This document shows, in pieces, positions 1 through 6,429 of a stretch of 11,979 bases of DNA. Position numbers and translations under genes: made by a program. Source of the DNA: Oscillospiraceae bacterium (GTDB taxonomy: Bacteria; Bacillota; Clostridia; Oscillospirales; Ruminococcaceae); the NCBI GenBank assembly GCA_019413245.1, contig DXNX01000069.1, positions 1 through 11,979 of the forward strand, read 5' to 3'. The notes beneath the pieces are model-generated. The model was not told the DNA's origin, ran no database searches, and worked only from the letters and a program-made list of their open reading frames with translations. The number at the start of each line of letters is the position of its first letter. Position 1 is the first letter of the stretch.

Positions 1-267
1 GAAAAGACCCTGGACTACGCCCACGAAGTGGCCAGCAAGCTGGAGGACGCCGGTGTGCGCGTTGTTCTGGATGAGAGCAACGAGAAGATCGGCTACAAGA
101 TCCGTCAGGCCCAGCAGGTCGACCGCGTTCCCTACATGCTGGTCCTGGGCGCCAAGGAAGCCGAAGCCGGCACCGTCAGCGTCCGCGACCGCAAGGGTGA
201 CACCACGACCATGTCCGCCGATGAATTCCTGACCAGCGTCAAGGAAGAGATCGCCGAGCGCCGCTGA
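1..267 (+). CDS. thrS: Threonyl-tRNA synthetase, C-terminal 88 residues (5' end outside window)
   Basis: This is the tail of threonyl-tRNA synthetase, the cytoplasmic class II enzyme that charges tRNA-Thr. The reading frame is open from base 1 and ends at TGA 265-267. The 88 visible residues form the C-terminal anticodon-binding domain. They include the family's hallmark stretch NEKIGYKIRQAQ (residues about 27-38), then VPYMLVLGAKE and the closing AGTVSVRDRKGD strand and the final helix. Class II synthetases of the His/Thr/Pro group share this fold, but the residues around NEKIGYKI and EAGTVSVR fit ThrS best. The catalytic and editing domains lie upstream of the window. A strong hairpin terminator follows 21 bases after the stop, so this gene probably ends its transcript. 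Confidence 0.93.
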   Translation, partial: EKTLDYAHEVASKLEDAGVRVVLDESNEKIGYKIRQAQQVDRVPYMLVLGAKEAEAGTVSVRDRKGDTTTMSADEFLTSVKEEIAERR

Positions 268-288
268 TTTTTCCCATAATCTTTTACA

Positions 289-321
289 GCCGTCGTCTGC
301 TGCCGCAGGCGGCGGCTTTTT
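289..321 (+). terminator. Intrinsic terminator of thrS
   Basis: A 12-bp stem pairs 289-300 with 305-316 around a 4-base loop, with two G-U wobbles in RNA. It is followed directly by five T residues at 317-321. It lies 21 bases after the thrS stop and before the symporter promoter, so it separates the two units. Confidence 0.9.
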
Positions 322-356
322 CTGTACAGGTTTCGGCAAAACGTCAAAAATACTTC

Positions 357-385
357 TTGCCTGCATCGGGTGCAGCCGTTATAAT
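357..385 (+). promoter_or_regulatory. SigA-type promoter of the NSS symporter gene
   Basis: The -35 box TTGCCT (357-362, 4/6 match) and a perfect -10 box TATAAT (380-385) are separated by exactly 17 bases. The start point should fall near 392, giving a leader of about 30 nt before the TTG start at 423. Confidence 0.75.
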
Positions 386-422
386 AGAAAAGCGGTGTTT
401 GAAAATCGAAGGAGGAATTATT

Positions 423-1781
423 TTGGAGAATCGTGAATCCTTTGCCTCGCGCCTCGGGTTTATCCTGATCAGCGCAGGCTGCGCCATCGGCATCGGCAAT
501 GTCTGGCGCTTCCCTACCGTCACCGGTGAAAACGGCGGCGGCGTGTTCGTGCTCTTTTACATTCTGTTCCTGATCTGCATGGGTGTGCCCGTGCTGACCA
601 TGGAGCTGGCCGTGGGCCGTGCGGGCCGCGGCAGCGCCTGCAAGGCGTACAAGGCCCTGGAGCCCAAAGGCAGCGTGTGGCATCTCCACGGCTGGGTCTG
701 TCTGCTGGGCTGTGTGGTGCTGATGATGTACTACACTACCGTCAACGGCTGGATGATCAGCTACTTCTTCAAGTTCTTGTCCGGCACGTTTGAGGGCGCC
801 ACCGCCGACACCTCTGCGGCCACCTTCAACGCCATGCTGGCCAATCCCGGTGAGATGGGCCTGTTCATGGCCGTGACCGTCGTTCTGGGCTTCATCGTGT
901 GCAGTTTTGGCCTGCAGAACGGCGTGGAGCGCATCGGCAAATGGATGATGGGCGCCCTGCTGGTGCTGATCCTGGTGCTGGTGGTCCACAGCCTGACCCT
1001 GTCCGGCGCCGGGGACGGCCTGAAGTTCTACCTGCTGCCCGACTGGAAGCGTGCCAGCGAGGCCGGTATCATCAACGTGGCCGTGGCCGCCATGAACCAG
1101 TCTTTCTTCACCCTGAGCCTGGGCATCGGCGCCATGGAGATCTTCGGCAGCTACATGAACCGCAACTTCACCCTGCCCGGTGAGGCGGTGCGTATCTGCG
1201 CTCTGGACACCTTTGTGGCCATCTGCGCCGGCCTGATCATCTTCCCCGCCTGCTTCACCTACGGCGTCAGCCCGGACAGCGGCCCGCAGCTGATCTTCGT
1301 GACCCTGCCCAATGTCTTTGCCAGCCTGGCCGGCGGCCGCATCTGGGGTTCGCTGTTCTTCCTGTTCATGACTTTTGCCAGCTTTACCACCGTCATCGCG
1401 GTGTTTGAAAACATCATTTCCTGCCTGATGGACAACTTCGGCCTGGACCGCCGCAAGACCGTCCTCATCGGCGGCATCGTGATCCTGATCGCCAGCATCC
1501 CCTGCGTGCTTGGCTACAACCTTTGGAGCTTTATCACCCCTCTGGGCGGCACCAGCACCGTGCTGGACGGCGAGGACTTCCTGGTCAGCAACGTCCTGCT
1601 CCCGGTGGGCAGCCTGATTTATCTGCTGTTCTGCGTCAGCCGCTGGGGCTGGGGCTTCGACAAGTACCTGGAAGAAGCCAACACCGGCAGCGGTATCAAG
1701 ATGCCCCGCTGGCTCAAGCCCTATTTCCAGTTCGTTGTCCCCATCCTGATCGTCGTGATTCTGCTCGGCGGTCTGCTGTGA
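423..1781 (+). CDS. Neurotransmitter:sodium symporter (NSS/SNF family) transporter
   Basis: This is a 452-residue polytopic membrane protein of the sodium-coupled NSS family (LeuT, MhsT and Tyt1 relatives), which import amino acids or related amines. TM1 carries the family signature GIGNVWRFP at residues about 23-31; N26 and R29 match the Na-site and gate residues known in LeuT. NGGG follows at 37-40 and the conserved glutamate of MELAVGR is E61. TM3 has the paired tyrosines Y103/Y104, and the unwound TM6 region has QSFFTLSLG (226-234). The length and the single hydrophobic segment at the end (about 433-452) fit the bacterial 11-TM form. The start is TTG at 423, seven bases after a perfect AAGGAGG (409-415). 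The frame is open further upstream, but those codons overlap the promoter and have no ribosome binding site. The substrate cannot be told from sequence; an amino acid is likely. Confidence 0.93.
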   Translation: MENRESFASRLGFILISAGCAIGIGNVWRFPTVTGENGGGVFVLFYILFLICMGVPVLTMELAVGRAGRGSACKAYKALEPKGSVWHLHGWVCLLGCVVLMMYYTTVNGWMISYFFKFLSGTFEGATADTSAATFNAMLANPGEMGLFMAVTVVLGFIVCSFGLQNGVERIGKWMMGALLVLILVLVVHSLTLSGAGDGLKFYLLPDWKRASEAGIINVAVAAMNQSFFTLSLGIGAMEIFGSYMNRNFTLPGEAVRICALDTFVAICAGLIIFPACFTYGVSPDSGPQLIFVTLPNVFASLAGGRIWGSLFFLFMTFASFTTVIAVFENIISCLMDNFGLDRRKTVLIGGIVILIASIPCVLGYNLWSFITPLGGTSTVLDGEDFLVSNVLLPVGSLIYLLFCVSRWGWGFDKYLEEANTGSGIKMPRWLKPYFQFVVPILIVVILLGGLL

Positions 1782-1795
1782 TTCCCTGACATCGC

Positions 1796-1842
1796 AACAG
1801 CCGGTACCTTCCCCTTGTGCGGGAATGGTACCGGCTGTTTTT
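1796..1842 (+). terminator. Terminator of the symporter gene, shared with the convergent DUF4830 gene
   Basis: A long stem pairs 1796-1808 with 1827-1839 and continues as 1809-1813 with 1821-1825, with one bulged base at 1826 and a 7-base loop. On the + strand it runs into TTTTT (1838-1842), a good terminator for the symporter. On the - strand the same hairpin follows the DUF4830 stop, but the sequence after it is only weakly T-rich, so termination in that direction is less sure. Confidence 0.85.
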
Positions 1843-1847
1843 GGTTT

Positions 1848-2450
1848 TTATTCGGTGGGGAATACGCTTTCATCCACCACCCCCGCGCTGGTCTGGGCGG
1901 TATCCTCGGTCAGGTCCGGCACTTCGGCGGAAGTTTCGGCGGCCGCGGCGGTCTCGGCATCGGCGGCCGTCTGCTGGGCAGCCGACACAAGCCCGGTCAC
2001 CTCACCGGAAGGCTTTGCCAGCAGGTAAGCACCCACCGGCTTGGTCTTGTACACCAGCAGCACGCAGTAGGTATCGTCTTCCCCGTTGGACAAGGCCGGG
2101 CAGAGCGCGGTCCACTTTTCCACCGTCTTGCCCTTGTGCCCCTCCAGGGTCAGGCCGCTCTCCTCCACCACCTGGTTGAAGGCGGCAAAGCTGTCATCCC
2201 ACTGTTTGGGGATCTTCACCTTATCCACCGCCGCAGTGGCCAGGTCCACCTCAAACCCGTAGCCGGTGAAGTAGGTGGCTATGTCCTGGGTGGTTTCGAT
2301 GACCGTCTGTTCGGACACCGTCGCGGACGCGGTCACGCTGTCGTTTGCAAAGTGTACGGCGGCGGTGACGGTGCCCGCCAGGCAGACCGCACACAGAGCC
2401 AGCGCCCCGGCCTGCCGCAGCCTTGGTTTGGTTACAGTAAACAAAAACAT
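1848..2450 (-). CDS. DUF4830-like domain protein, membrane-anchored
   Basis: This 200-residue protein has no known function. Residues about 14-32 form one hydrophobic segment after a basic start (K8, R10, R12), so it is either a signal peptide or an N-in anchor with the rest outside the membrane. Residues about 52-154 resemble the DUF4830 domain of Clostridia: YGFEVD near 64-69, the KIPKQWDDSFAAFN stretch (79-92), then GHKGKTVEKW (104-113) and LLVYKTKPVGAYL (131-143). The last 45 residues are low-complexity, rich in Ala, Thr and acidic residues, and look like a disordered tail. ATG at 2450 follows GAGGGGG (2463-2457) with six bases between. That ribosome binding site lies inside the hairpin described separately. 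The gene is co-directional with, and 61 bases downstream of, the GDPD gene. The family match is from memory of conserved motifs, so moderate. Confidence 0.72.
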   Translation of the reverse strand: MFLFTVTKPRLRQAGALALCAVCLAGTVTAAVHFANDSVTASATVSEQTVIETTQDIATYFTGYGFEVDLATAAVDKVKIPKQWDDSFAAFNQVVEESGLTLEGHKGKTVEKWTALCPALSNGEDDTYCVLLVYKTKPVGAYLLAKPSGEVTGLVSAAQQTAADAETAAAAETSAEVPDLTEDTAQTSAGVVDESVFPTE

Positions 2451-2509
2451 AAGCAGCCCCCTCGCTTGCCTTACAGAACTTTCACTGCAAGGTATGCGGG
2501 AGGGCTGCT
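2443..2509 (-). terminator. Hairpin terminator/attenuator between GDPD and DUF4830 genes, covering the DUF4830 ribosome binding site
   Basis: On the - strand, 2509-2496 pairs with 2465-2452: eight continuous pairs, then two and three more past single-base bulges at 2501 and 2462. An inner 8-bp stem pairs 2492-2485 with 2476-2469 around an 8-base loop. The right arm contains the GAGGGGG ribosome binding site (2463-2457) of the DUF4830 gene. After the stem the RNA reads UAUG then UUUUU (2447-2443), so the U-run that would complete a terminator is made by codons 2 and 3 of the next gene. It may terminate most GDPD transcripts, hide the ribosome binding site in readthrough transcripts, or both. 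Confidence 0.65.
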
Positions 2510-2511
2510 GT

Positions 2512-3363
2512 TTATACCGGGACCCCGTAGTTCGGGTCCGGCATATACCACTGGAAGATCAGGGCATCATAGCGCTGCTGCTGTTCCTGCCAGTCCAGTT
2601 CGGGCACCATGGTCCACTGCACCATCATGGCCCCCAGCAGGCGGCACAGGGCGATGGCCCAGTTTTCCCGGTCAGGACACCAGGCGATGAAATCCGGGCG
2701 CCCCAGACAGTTGCCGAAGGCATGGCTGAGCAGAAACGCATGGACCGGGCGGACGCCCTCTTTGCGGTTGGCGCGGTAGCTGTCCACCAGCTGCCCCCGC
2801 AGCACCCGGGGCGCCATACGGCGGATACGCCGCAGCACCCGGGGGTCGAAACTCTCAATACAGTACAGACCATTGTACCCTTCCAGGGCCTGCAGGGTCT
2901 GACGGCACAGGTCATCCAGATAAGCCCCGCGGTACTCCACCCGGCTCTTGATCTCCACGATGAGCGGCACCCGGCCGCCCACCGTTTCCAACGCCTGAGA
3001 GAACAGCGGTACCGTATATGCCGTACCTGCCAGCGGCAGGCTGCCCACGGTTTTCCAGTCATGGTCCTGCACCCAGCCTTTTTCCGGTGTCATTCGGTCC
3101 AGACGGTCATCATGAAAGACCACCAGCTTCCGGTCGGCGGTGAACTGCACATCCAGTTCAATGCCGTACCCGGCTTTGGCTGCCGCCTCAAAGGCGGGCA
3201 GGCTGTTTTCGGGGACGGACTGGTCTTTGGAGAACAGGCCCCGGTGGGCGTAATTGGTATACAGAAACGGCGCGCGAAGTGCCCTGCGGCGTCGTCCCGG
3301 CGCCACCATAAAAACAATGACTGCCGCCAACAGCAGCAGAATCACAAGTACACAAACCGGCAC
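2512..3363 (-). CDS. Membrane-anchored glycerophosphodiester phosphodiesterase (GDPD family)
   Basis: This 283-residue protein belongs to the GDPD family, which hydrolyses glycerophosphodiesters to glycerol-3-phosphate and an alcohol with a divalent metal, in phospholipid turnover. The expected residues are present: HRG (H40-R41), PENS (51-54), ELD (E69, D71), FHDD (H84, D85) and EIK (E137, K139). The C-terminal half keeps the barrel-like pattern, including a CIESFDPRVLRRIRR stretch. Residues 2-20 form one membrane span with no basic residue before it and RRRR right after (24-27). The start is GTG at 3363, nine bases after AAAGGGGG (3380-3373). It is the first gene of a two-gene unit with DUF4830, driven by the promoter at 3436-3408. 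The exact substrate is unknown; some family members act on lipoteichoic-acid-type or lysophospholipid substrates. Confidence 0.9.
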   Translation of the reverse strand: MPVCVLVILLLLAAVIVFMVAPGRRRRALRAPFLYTNYAHRGLFSKDQSVPENSLPAFEAAAKAGYGIELDVQFTADRKLVVFHDDRLDRMTPEKGWVQDHDWKTVGSLPLAGTAYTVPLFSQALETVGGRVPLIVEIKSRVEYRGAYLDDLCRQTLQALEGYNGLYCIESFDPRVLRRIRRMAPRVLRGQLVDSYRANRKEGVRPVHAFLLSHAFGNCLGRPDFIAWCPDRENWAIALCRLLGAMMVQWTMVPELDWQEQQQRYDALIFQWYMPDPNYGVPV

Positions 3364-3407
3364 GGGAACAAGCCCCCTTTCCGCAGTGTTTTTTCGCTGC
3401 GTTCCTT

Positions 3408-3436
3408 ATTGTAGCGCGGGAAGGCGGCAGTTACAA
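3408..3436 (-). promoter_or_regulatory. Promoter of the GDPD-DUF4830 unit
   Basis: Read on the - strand, TTGTAA (3436-3431, 4/6) and TACAAT (3413-3408, 5/6) are 17 bases apart. The start point would be near 3401, leaving a leader of about 38 nt with the GDPD ribosome binding site. Confidence 0.65.
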
Positions 3437-3467
3437 GGCAGGTTTTTGTAAAAAATCGTGAAAAAGA

Positions 3468-3520
3468 TTTTAAGAAAACTTTCACAAATCCCCCATCTGT
3501 GCGCGGTATTATGGTAATAT
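3468..3520 (+). promoter_or_regulatory. Candidate regulated promoter region of the two-component operon
   Basis: The 193 bases between the divergent GDPD and response regulator genes hold no ORF. Upstream of the regulator there are AT-rich -10-like boxes, TATTAT (3507-3512) and TAATAT (3515-3520). The best -35 match, TTCACA (3481-3486), is 20 bases from TATTAT, which is too far for an unaided promoter. Two loosely similar heptamers, TTTTAAG (3468-3474) and CTTTCAC (3479-3485), sit 11 bases apart, the spacing used by OmpR-type regulators. This suggests activated, possibly self-regulated expression, but the match is only 4 of 7. Confidence 0.3.
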
Positions 3521-3556
3521 ATGAAAAGAAGCGACCTTGGTCTGGAGGGTTTAAGT

Positions 3557-4240
3557 ATGGCAAAAATTCTGGTCGTTGACGATGAACCGCGTATTCGTGA
3601 TCTGATCCGGGAGCACCTGCAGCACAGCGGGTATACCTGTGCCGAAGCGGGTGACGGTGCCCAGGCACTTTCGATTTTGTCCCAGGGCGGCATTGACCTG
3701 GTGATTCTGGATATTATGATGCCGTTCATGGACGGCATGACCTGCCTGCGGGAGATGCGTGCCCGCAAGATCAACACCCCGGTGATCATGCTCACCGCCC
3801 GCAGTGAGGAATACGACAAGCTGGCCGGGCTGGAAGGCGGTGCCGACGATTATGTGGTAAAGCCCTTCTCCCCCCGGGAGCTGGTGGCCCGCGTGAAGGC
3901 CGTGCTGGCCCGCACCATGCCCGCCCCTGCCGAATCCGGCGGCGTGTTCACCTTCGGGGATCTGGTCATTGATACGGCCAGCCACAGCGTGAAGGTGGCC
4001 GGGCAGGAAGCGCCCCTGACGCCCAAGGAGTTTGATCTGCTGGTTTTCCTGGTGAACAACCGGGGCATTGCCCTTTCCCGGGAGAAAATCCTGCAGAAAG
4101 TGTGGAATTACGACTATTACGGGGAGGACCGCACCGTGGACACCCACATCAAGATGCTGCGCGGTCATCTGGGCCCCTGCCGCGGTTACATCGTGACCGT
4201 GTGGGGCATCGGCTACAAGTTCGACCCGGACGTTTTGTGA
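3557..4240 (+). CDS. OmpR/PhoB-family response regulator
   Basis: This 227-residue cytoplasmic DNA-binding regulator has a receiver domain at residues about 3-115: acidic pair D8/D9, phospho-acceptor D52 in LVILDIMMP, T80 and K102 in the VKPFSPREL motif. A winged-helix DNA-binding domain follows at about 130-225, with the LTPKEFDLLVFLVNNRG helix, RTVDTHIKMLR recognition helix and the terminal wing TVWGIGYKF. The length is typical for the class. ATG at 3557 lies seven bases after GGAGGG (3544-3549); the frame extends 12 codons upstream to 3521 but without a ribosome binding site. The sensor kinase starts 16 bases after its stop, so they are partners in one operon. The regulon cannot be told from sequence. 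Confidence 0.96.
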   Translation: MAKILVVDDEPRIRDLIREHLQHSGYTCAEAGDGAQALSILSQGGIDLVILDIMMPFMDGMTCLREMRARKINTPVIMLTARSEEYDKLAGLEGGADDYVVKPFSPRELVARVKAVLARTMPAPAESGGVFTFGDLVIDTASHSVKVAGQEAPLTPKEFDLLVFLVNNRGIALSREKILQKVWNYDYYGEDRTVDTHIKMLRGHLGPCRGYIVTVWGIGYKFDPDVL

Positions 4241-4256
4241 AAGACGGGGATTCCGT

Positions 4257-5810
4257 ATGTGGAAAAAGCTGAAGTCCGCGCAGCCGGCCGGCGGTGAGGA
4301 ATCGCCGCGCCGAGGGCTGGGGGTCCGCGGCCAGCTGATGCTGTTTTTGTTTGCCGTGACCACCCTGACCCTGATTTTGGTCTGGGCGCTGATCACCTAC
4401 GCCCTGGAGCCCATGTACAACCGCAAGATCCGCACCAGCCTGGAAAGCAAGGCCGATGCGGTGGTGGCGCTCATCGACGCCAACGACGGTCCTGTGTCCA
4501 GCCGGGTGCTGGGCAAACTGATTCTGGACGATGATTTCTGGCTTTCTTTCCTGGAAAAAGCCATCAACGGCTCCCTGAACCTGGAAAACTGCTGCGTGGA
4601 CATCAGTGATTCCACCCTGAGCAACGTCCAGTGTCTGGAAAGCCTGTACCCCTGTGTACTGCACCAGAGCGAGTACTCCTTCGGCGGGCAGATCAGCCTG
4701 AAGCAGGACACCCCCGAGGTGGTGCGGCTGCGCGGGCTGGTCTTTACCAAAAAGAGCGTCTGCGAGACCGTTTCTTCTGGCGGCAATTTGCAGATGGTGG
4801 TGGGCAAACTGACCGCCGACGGCCAGTATGCGGTGCTGGTGTCCACCAGTCTGGCCCAGATCACCACCGCTGCCGACGTGCTGGGCAGCGTGCTGCCCCC
4901 GGTGGCCCTGCTGCTGTTCGGTCTGAACGTGCTGGCGGCCATTCTGTTCAGCAAGTGGTTCACCCGCCCGGTGCACCAGCTGGCCGAGGGTGCCCGCCGC
5001 ATGGCGGACGGCAACTACAACGTGCAGGTGGAGGTCAAGCGCCGGGATGAACTGGGTCTGCTGGCGCAGGAGTTCAACCACATGGCCCGGGCGGTGCGCC
5101 GTTCGGCCGAGCTGGAAAAGGAACTGCTGGCCAACGTGAGCCACGATCTGCGCACCCCGCTGACCCTGATCAAAGGCTACGCCGAGACGGTGCGCGACCT
5201 GTCCGGCATGGACGAGGAGCGCCGCACCGAACAGTGCAACATCATCGTGGATGAGACCGACCGGCTTTCGGCTCTGGTCAACAGCGTGATGGAGCTGAGC
5301 AAGGTGCAGAGCGGCGTGGAAAAGCCCAGTCTGGTGGACTTTGACATGAGCGGCCTCTGCTTTGAGGTAGCCGGTCTGTATGACGCTGTCTGTGAGCAGA
5401 ACCACTGGACCCTGAAACTGGAAGCCGATAAAGAGTGCATGGTACGGGCCGACCCGGCCATGATGGAGCGGGTGCTGCACAATCTGTTGGGCAACGCCAC
5501 CCACCATATCGGCGAAGACGGCGTCTTTGTGCTGCGGGCCATCCCCAAGCCGGGCGGCGGATGCCGGGTGGAGGTGGAAGACCACGGACCCGGTATTCCG
5601 CCGGAAGACCGGCCCTACATTTTTGACCGGTACTACCGCGCCCGCAAGAACGCCGGCAAGCCCGGCACCGGGCTGGGACTTTCCATCACCAAGGCCATCC
5701 TGCAGCAGCACGGATTCCCCTTCGGTGTGGAGAGCGAGGTGGGGCGCGGTTCCCTGTTCTGGTTTGAGATGACCGCCCCCGGACAATCTGTTCCGCCCAA
5801 AGAGGGCTGA
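4257..5810 (+). CDS. HAMP-containing membrane sensor histidine kinase
   Basis: This 517-residue kinase should phosphorylate the response regulator encoded just upstream. A basic cytoplasmic N-terminus precedes TM1 (about 27-50). The extracytoplasmic sensor region is about 51-205 and TM2 about 210-231. A HAMP linker (about 232-284) leads to the HisKA helix with SHDLRTPL, where H296 is the phospho-acceptor. The ATPase domain has the N box with N409 and N413, the G1 box EDHGPGIP (441-448), the F box IFDRYYRA (455-462) and the G2 box GTGLGLS (470-476). The N box reads NATHHI rather than the more usual NAxK(Y/F). The sensor loop matches no domain I recognise and has five cysteines (112, 113, 126, 133, 169). 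ATG at 4257 follows a modest GGGGA site (4246-4250). Confidence 0.95.
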   Translation: MWKKLKSAQPAGGEESPRRGLGVRGQLMLFLFAVTTLTLILVWALITYALEPMYNRKIRTSLESKADAVVALIDANDGPVSSRVLGKLILDDDFWLSFLEKAINGSLNLENCCVDISDSTLSNVQCLESLYPCVLHQSEYSFGGQISLKQDTPEVVRLRGLVFTKKSVCETVSSGGNLQMVVGKLTADGQYAVLVSTSLAQITTAADVLGSVLPPVALLLFGLNVLAAILFSKWFTRPVHQLAEGARRMADGNYNVQVEVKRRDELGLLAQEFNHMARAVRRSAELEKELLANVSHDLRTPLTLIKGYAETVRDLSGMDEERRTEQCNIIVDETDRLSALVNSVMELSKVQSGVEKPSLVDFDMSGLCFEVAGLYDAVCEQNHWTLKLEADKECMVRADPAMMERVLHNLLGNATHHIGEDGVFVLRAIPKPGGGCRVEVEDHGPGIPPEDRPYIFDRYYRARKNAGKPGTGLGLSITKAILQQHGFPFGVESEVGRGSLFWFEMTAPGQSVPPKEG

Positions 5811-5853
5811 CCGTTTTCATATTCCCGCAGATTCCGAAAAGGAGGTCCCTGTC

Positions 5854-6345
5854 ATGGATGAACCCCGTCATCTGCCCGTCCCCCTGCCCGGCAGCGAGTC
5901 CGCCGGTACCGCCGACACCTCCCCTGCCACCGCTGACTGGAAGCAGCAGCTGGACCGGCTGGAAGCCAAAACCGACCGCAATGCCCGCCTGCTGCGCATC
6001 TGCATCGGCCTGCTCATCGGGCTGATCGCGATGCTCTGCATCGGGCTTGGGGTGCTGTTCTACCACGGCAGCGTGGCATACCGGAGTATTCTCCAGGCCA
6101 CTGAACAGGTGGATACCCTGGCCGGTACTTTGCAGGACAGCCTGGATTCCATGGAACCCGGCGAGCTGGATCGCTTGCTGCAGTCTCTGCCCGACATTGC
6201 CGACAAACTTTCCCAGCTGGACGTGGATGCCCTGAACCGGGTCATCCAGCAGATGCCCGCTCTGATGCAGGCCATCCAGGATCTGGAGACCCAGACCAGC
6301 CAGATCACCAACTGGTTCAGCGGTCTGGGCGGTTTGTTCCGCTGA
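5854..6345 (+). CDS. Small single-span membrane protein of unknown function in the two-component operon
   Basis: I do not recognise this 163-residue protein. The N-terminal 45 residues are hydrophilic, with Pro/Ser/Thr-rich start and a charged helix (about 29-44). One membrane span lies at about 47-70. The C-terminal 90 residues are predicted helical and amphipathic, ending in Gly/Phe-rich residues. Within them an approximate 22-residue repeat aligns ELDRLLQSLPDI (104-115) with ALNRVIQQMPAL (126-137), sharing Leu, Arg, Gln and Pro at the same spots. Basic residues before the span suggest the repeat region is outside. ATG at 5854 lies seven bases after a perfect AAGGAGGT (5839-5846) and 43 bases after the kinase stop, with no terminator between, so it is likely the third operon gene. 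It could assist the kinase or be an output; neither is shown. Confidence 0.85.
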   Translation: MDEPRHLPVPLPGSESAGTADTSPATADWKQQLDRLEAKTDRNARLLRICIGLLIGLIAMLCIGLGVLFYHGSVAYRSILQATEQVDTLAGTLQDSLDSMEPGELDRLLQSLPDIADKLSQLDVDALNRVIQQMPALMQAIQDLETQTSQITNWFSGLGGLFR

Positions 6346-6363
6346 TTTTTCCCTTGCCTGTAC

Positions 6364-6416
6364 AAAAAACAGCCCGCTTTCCTTCCGGCGCATTGCCAGG
6401 GGGAAGCGGGCTGTTT
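6364..6416. terminator. Bidirectional terminator between the two-component operon and the cyclophilin gene
   Basis: The stem pairs 6368-6382 with 6402-6415 (14 pairs, one bulged T near 6378-6380) around a 19-base loop. On the - strand it is followed by TTTTTT (6369-6364), a good terminator for the PLC-cyclophilin unit. On the + strand it is followed by TTTGTATTTG, a weaker but usable U-tract for the two-component operon. Confidence 0.85.
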
Positions 6417-6429
6417 GTATTTGTGTGAA

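Noticed and set aside
357..422. Upstream extension of the symporter frame with a start at 357
   Set aside because: It overlaps the promoter boxes and lacks a ribosome binding site; the TTG at 423 has a perfect one.
132..989. A 285-residue - strand frame over the end of thrS and the symporter start
   Set aside because: His-rich product with no motif, opposite two well-supported genes and across a terminator and a promoter.
1815..3414. Several + strand frames opposite the GDPD and DUF4830 genes (291 and 379 residues)
   Set aside because: Composition is His/Gly/Arg-rich without motifs and they lie opposite genes with clear families; they are antisense shadows.
4149..5786. Long 545-residue open frame on the - strand, opposite the sensor kinase
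   Set aside because: It is a shadow of the kinase gene in GC-rich DNA: His/Gln/Gly-rich composition, no ribosome binding site, no recognisable domain, and the sense frame is a complete kinase.
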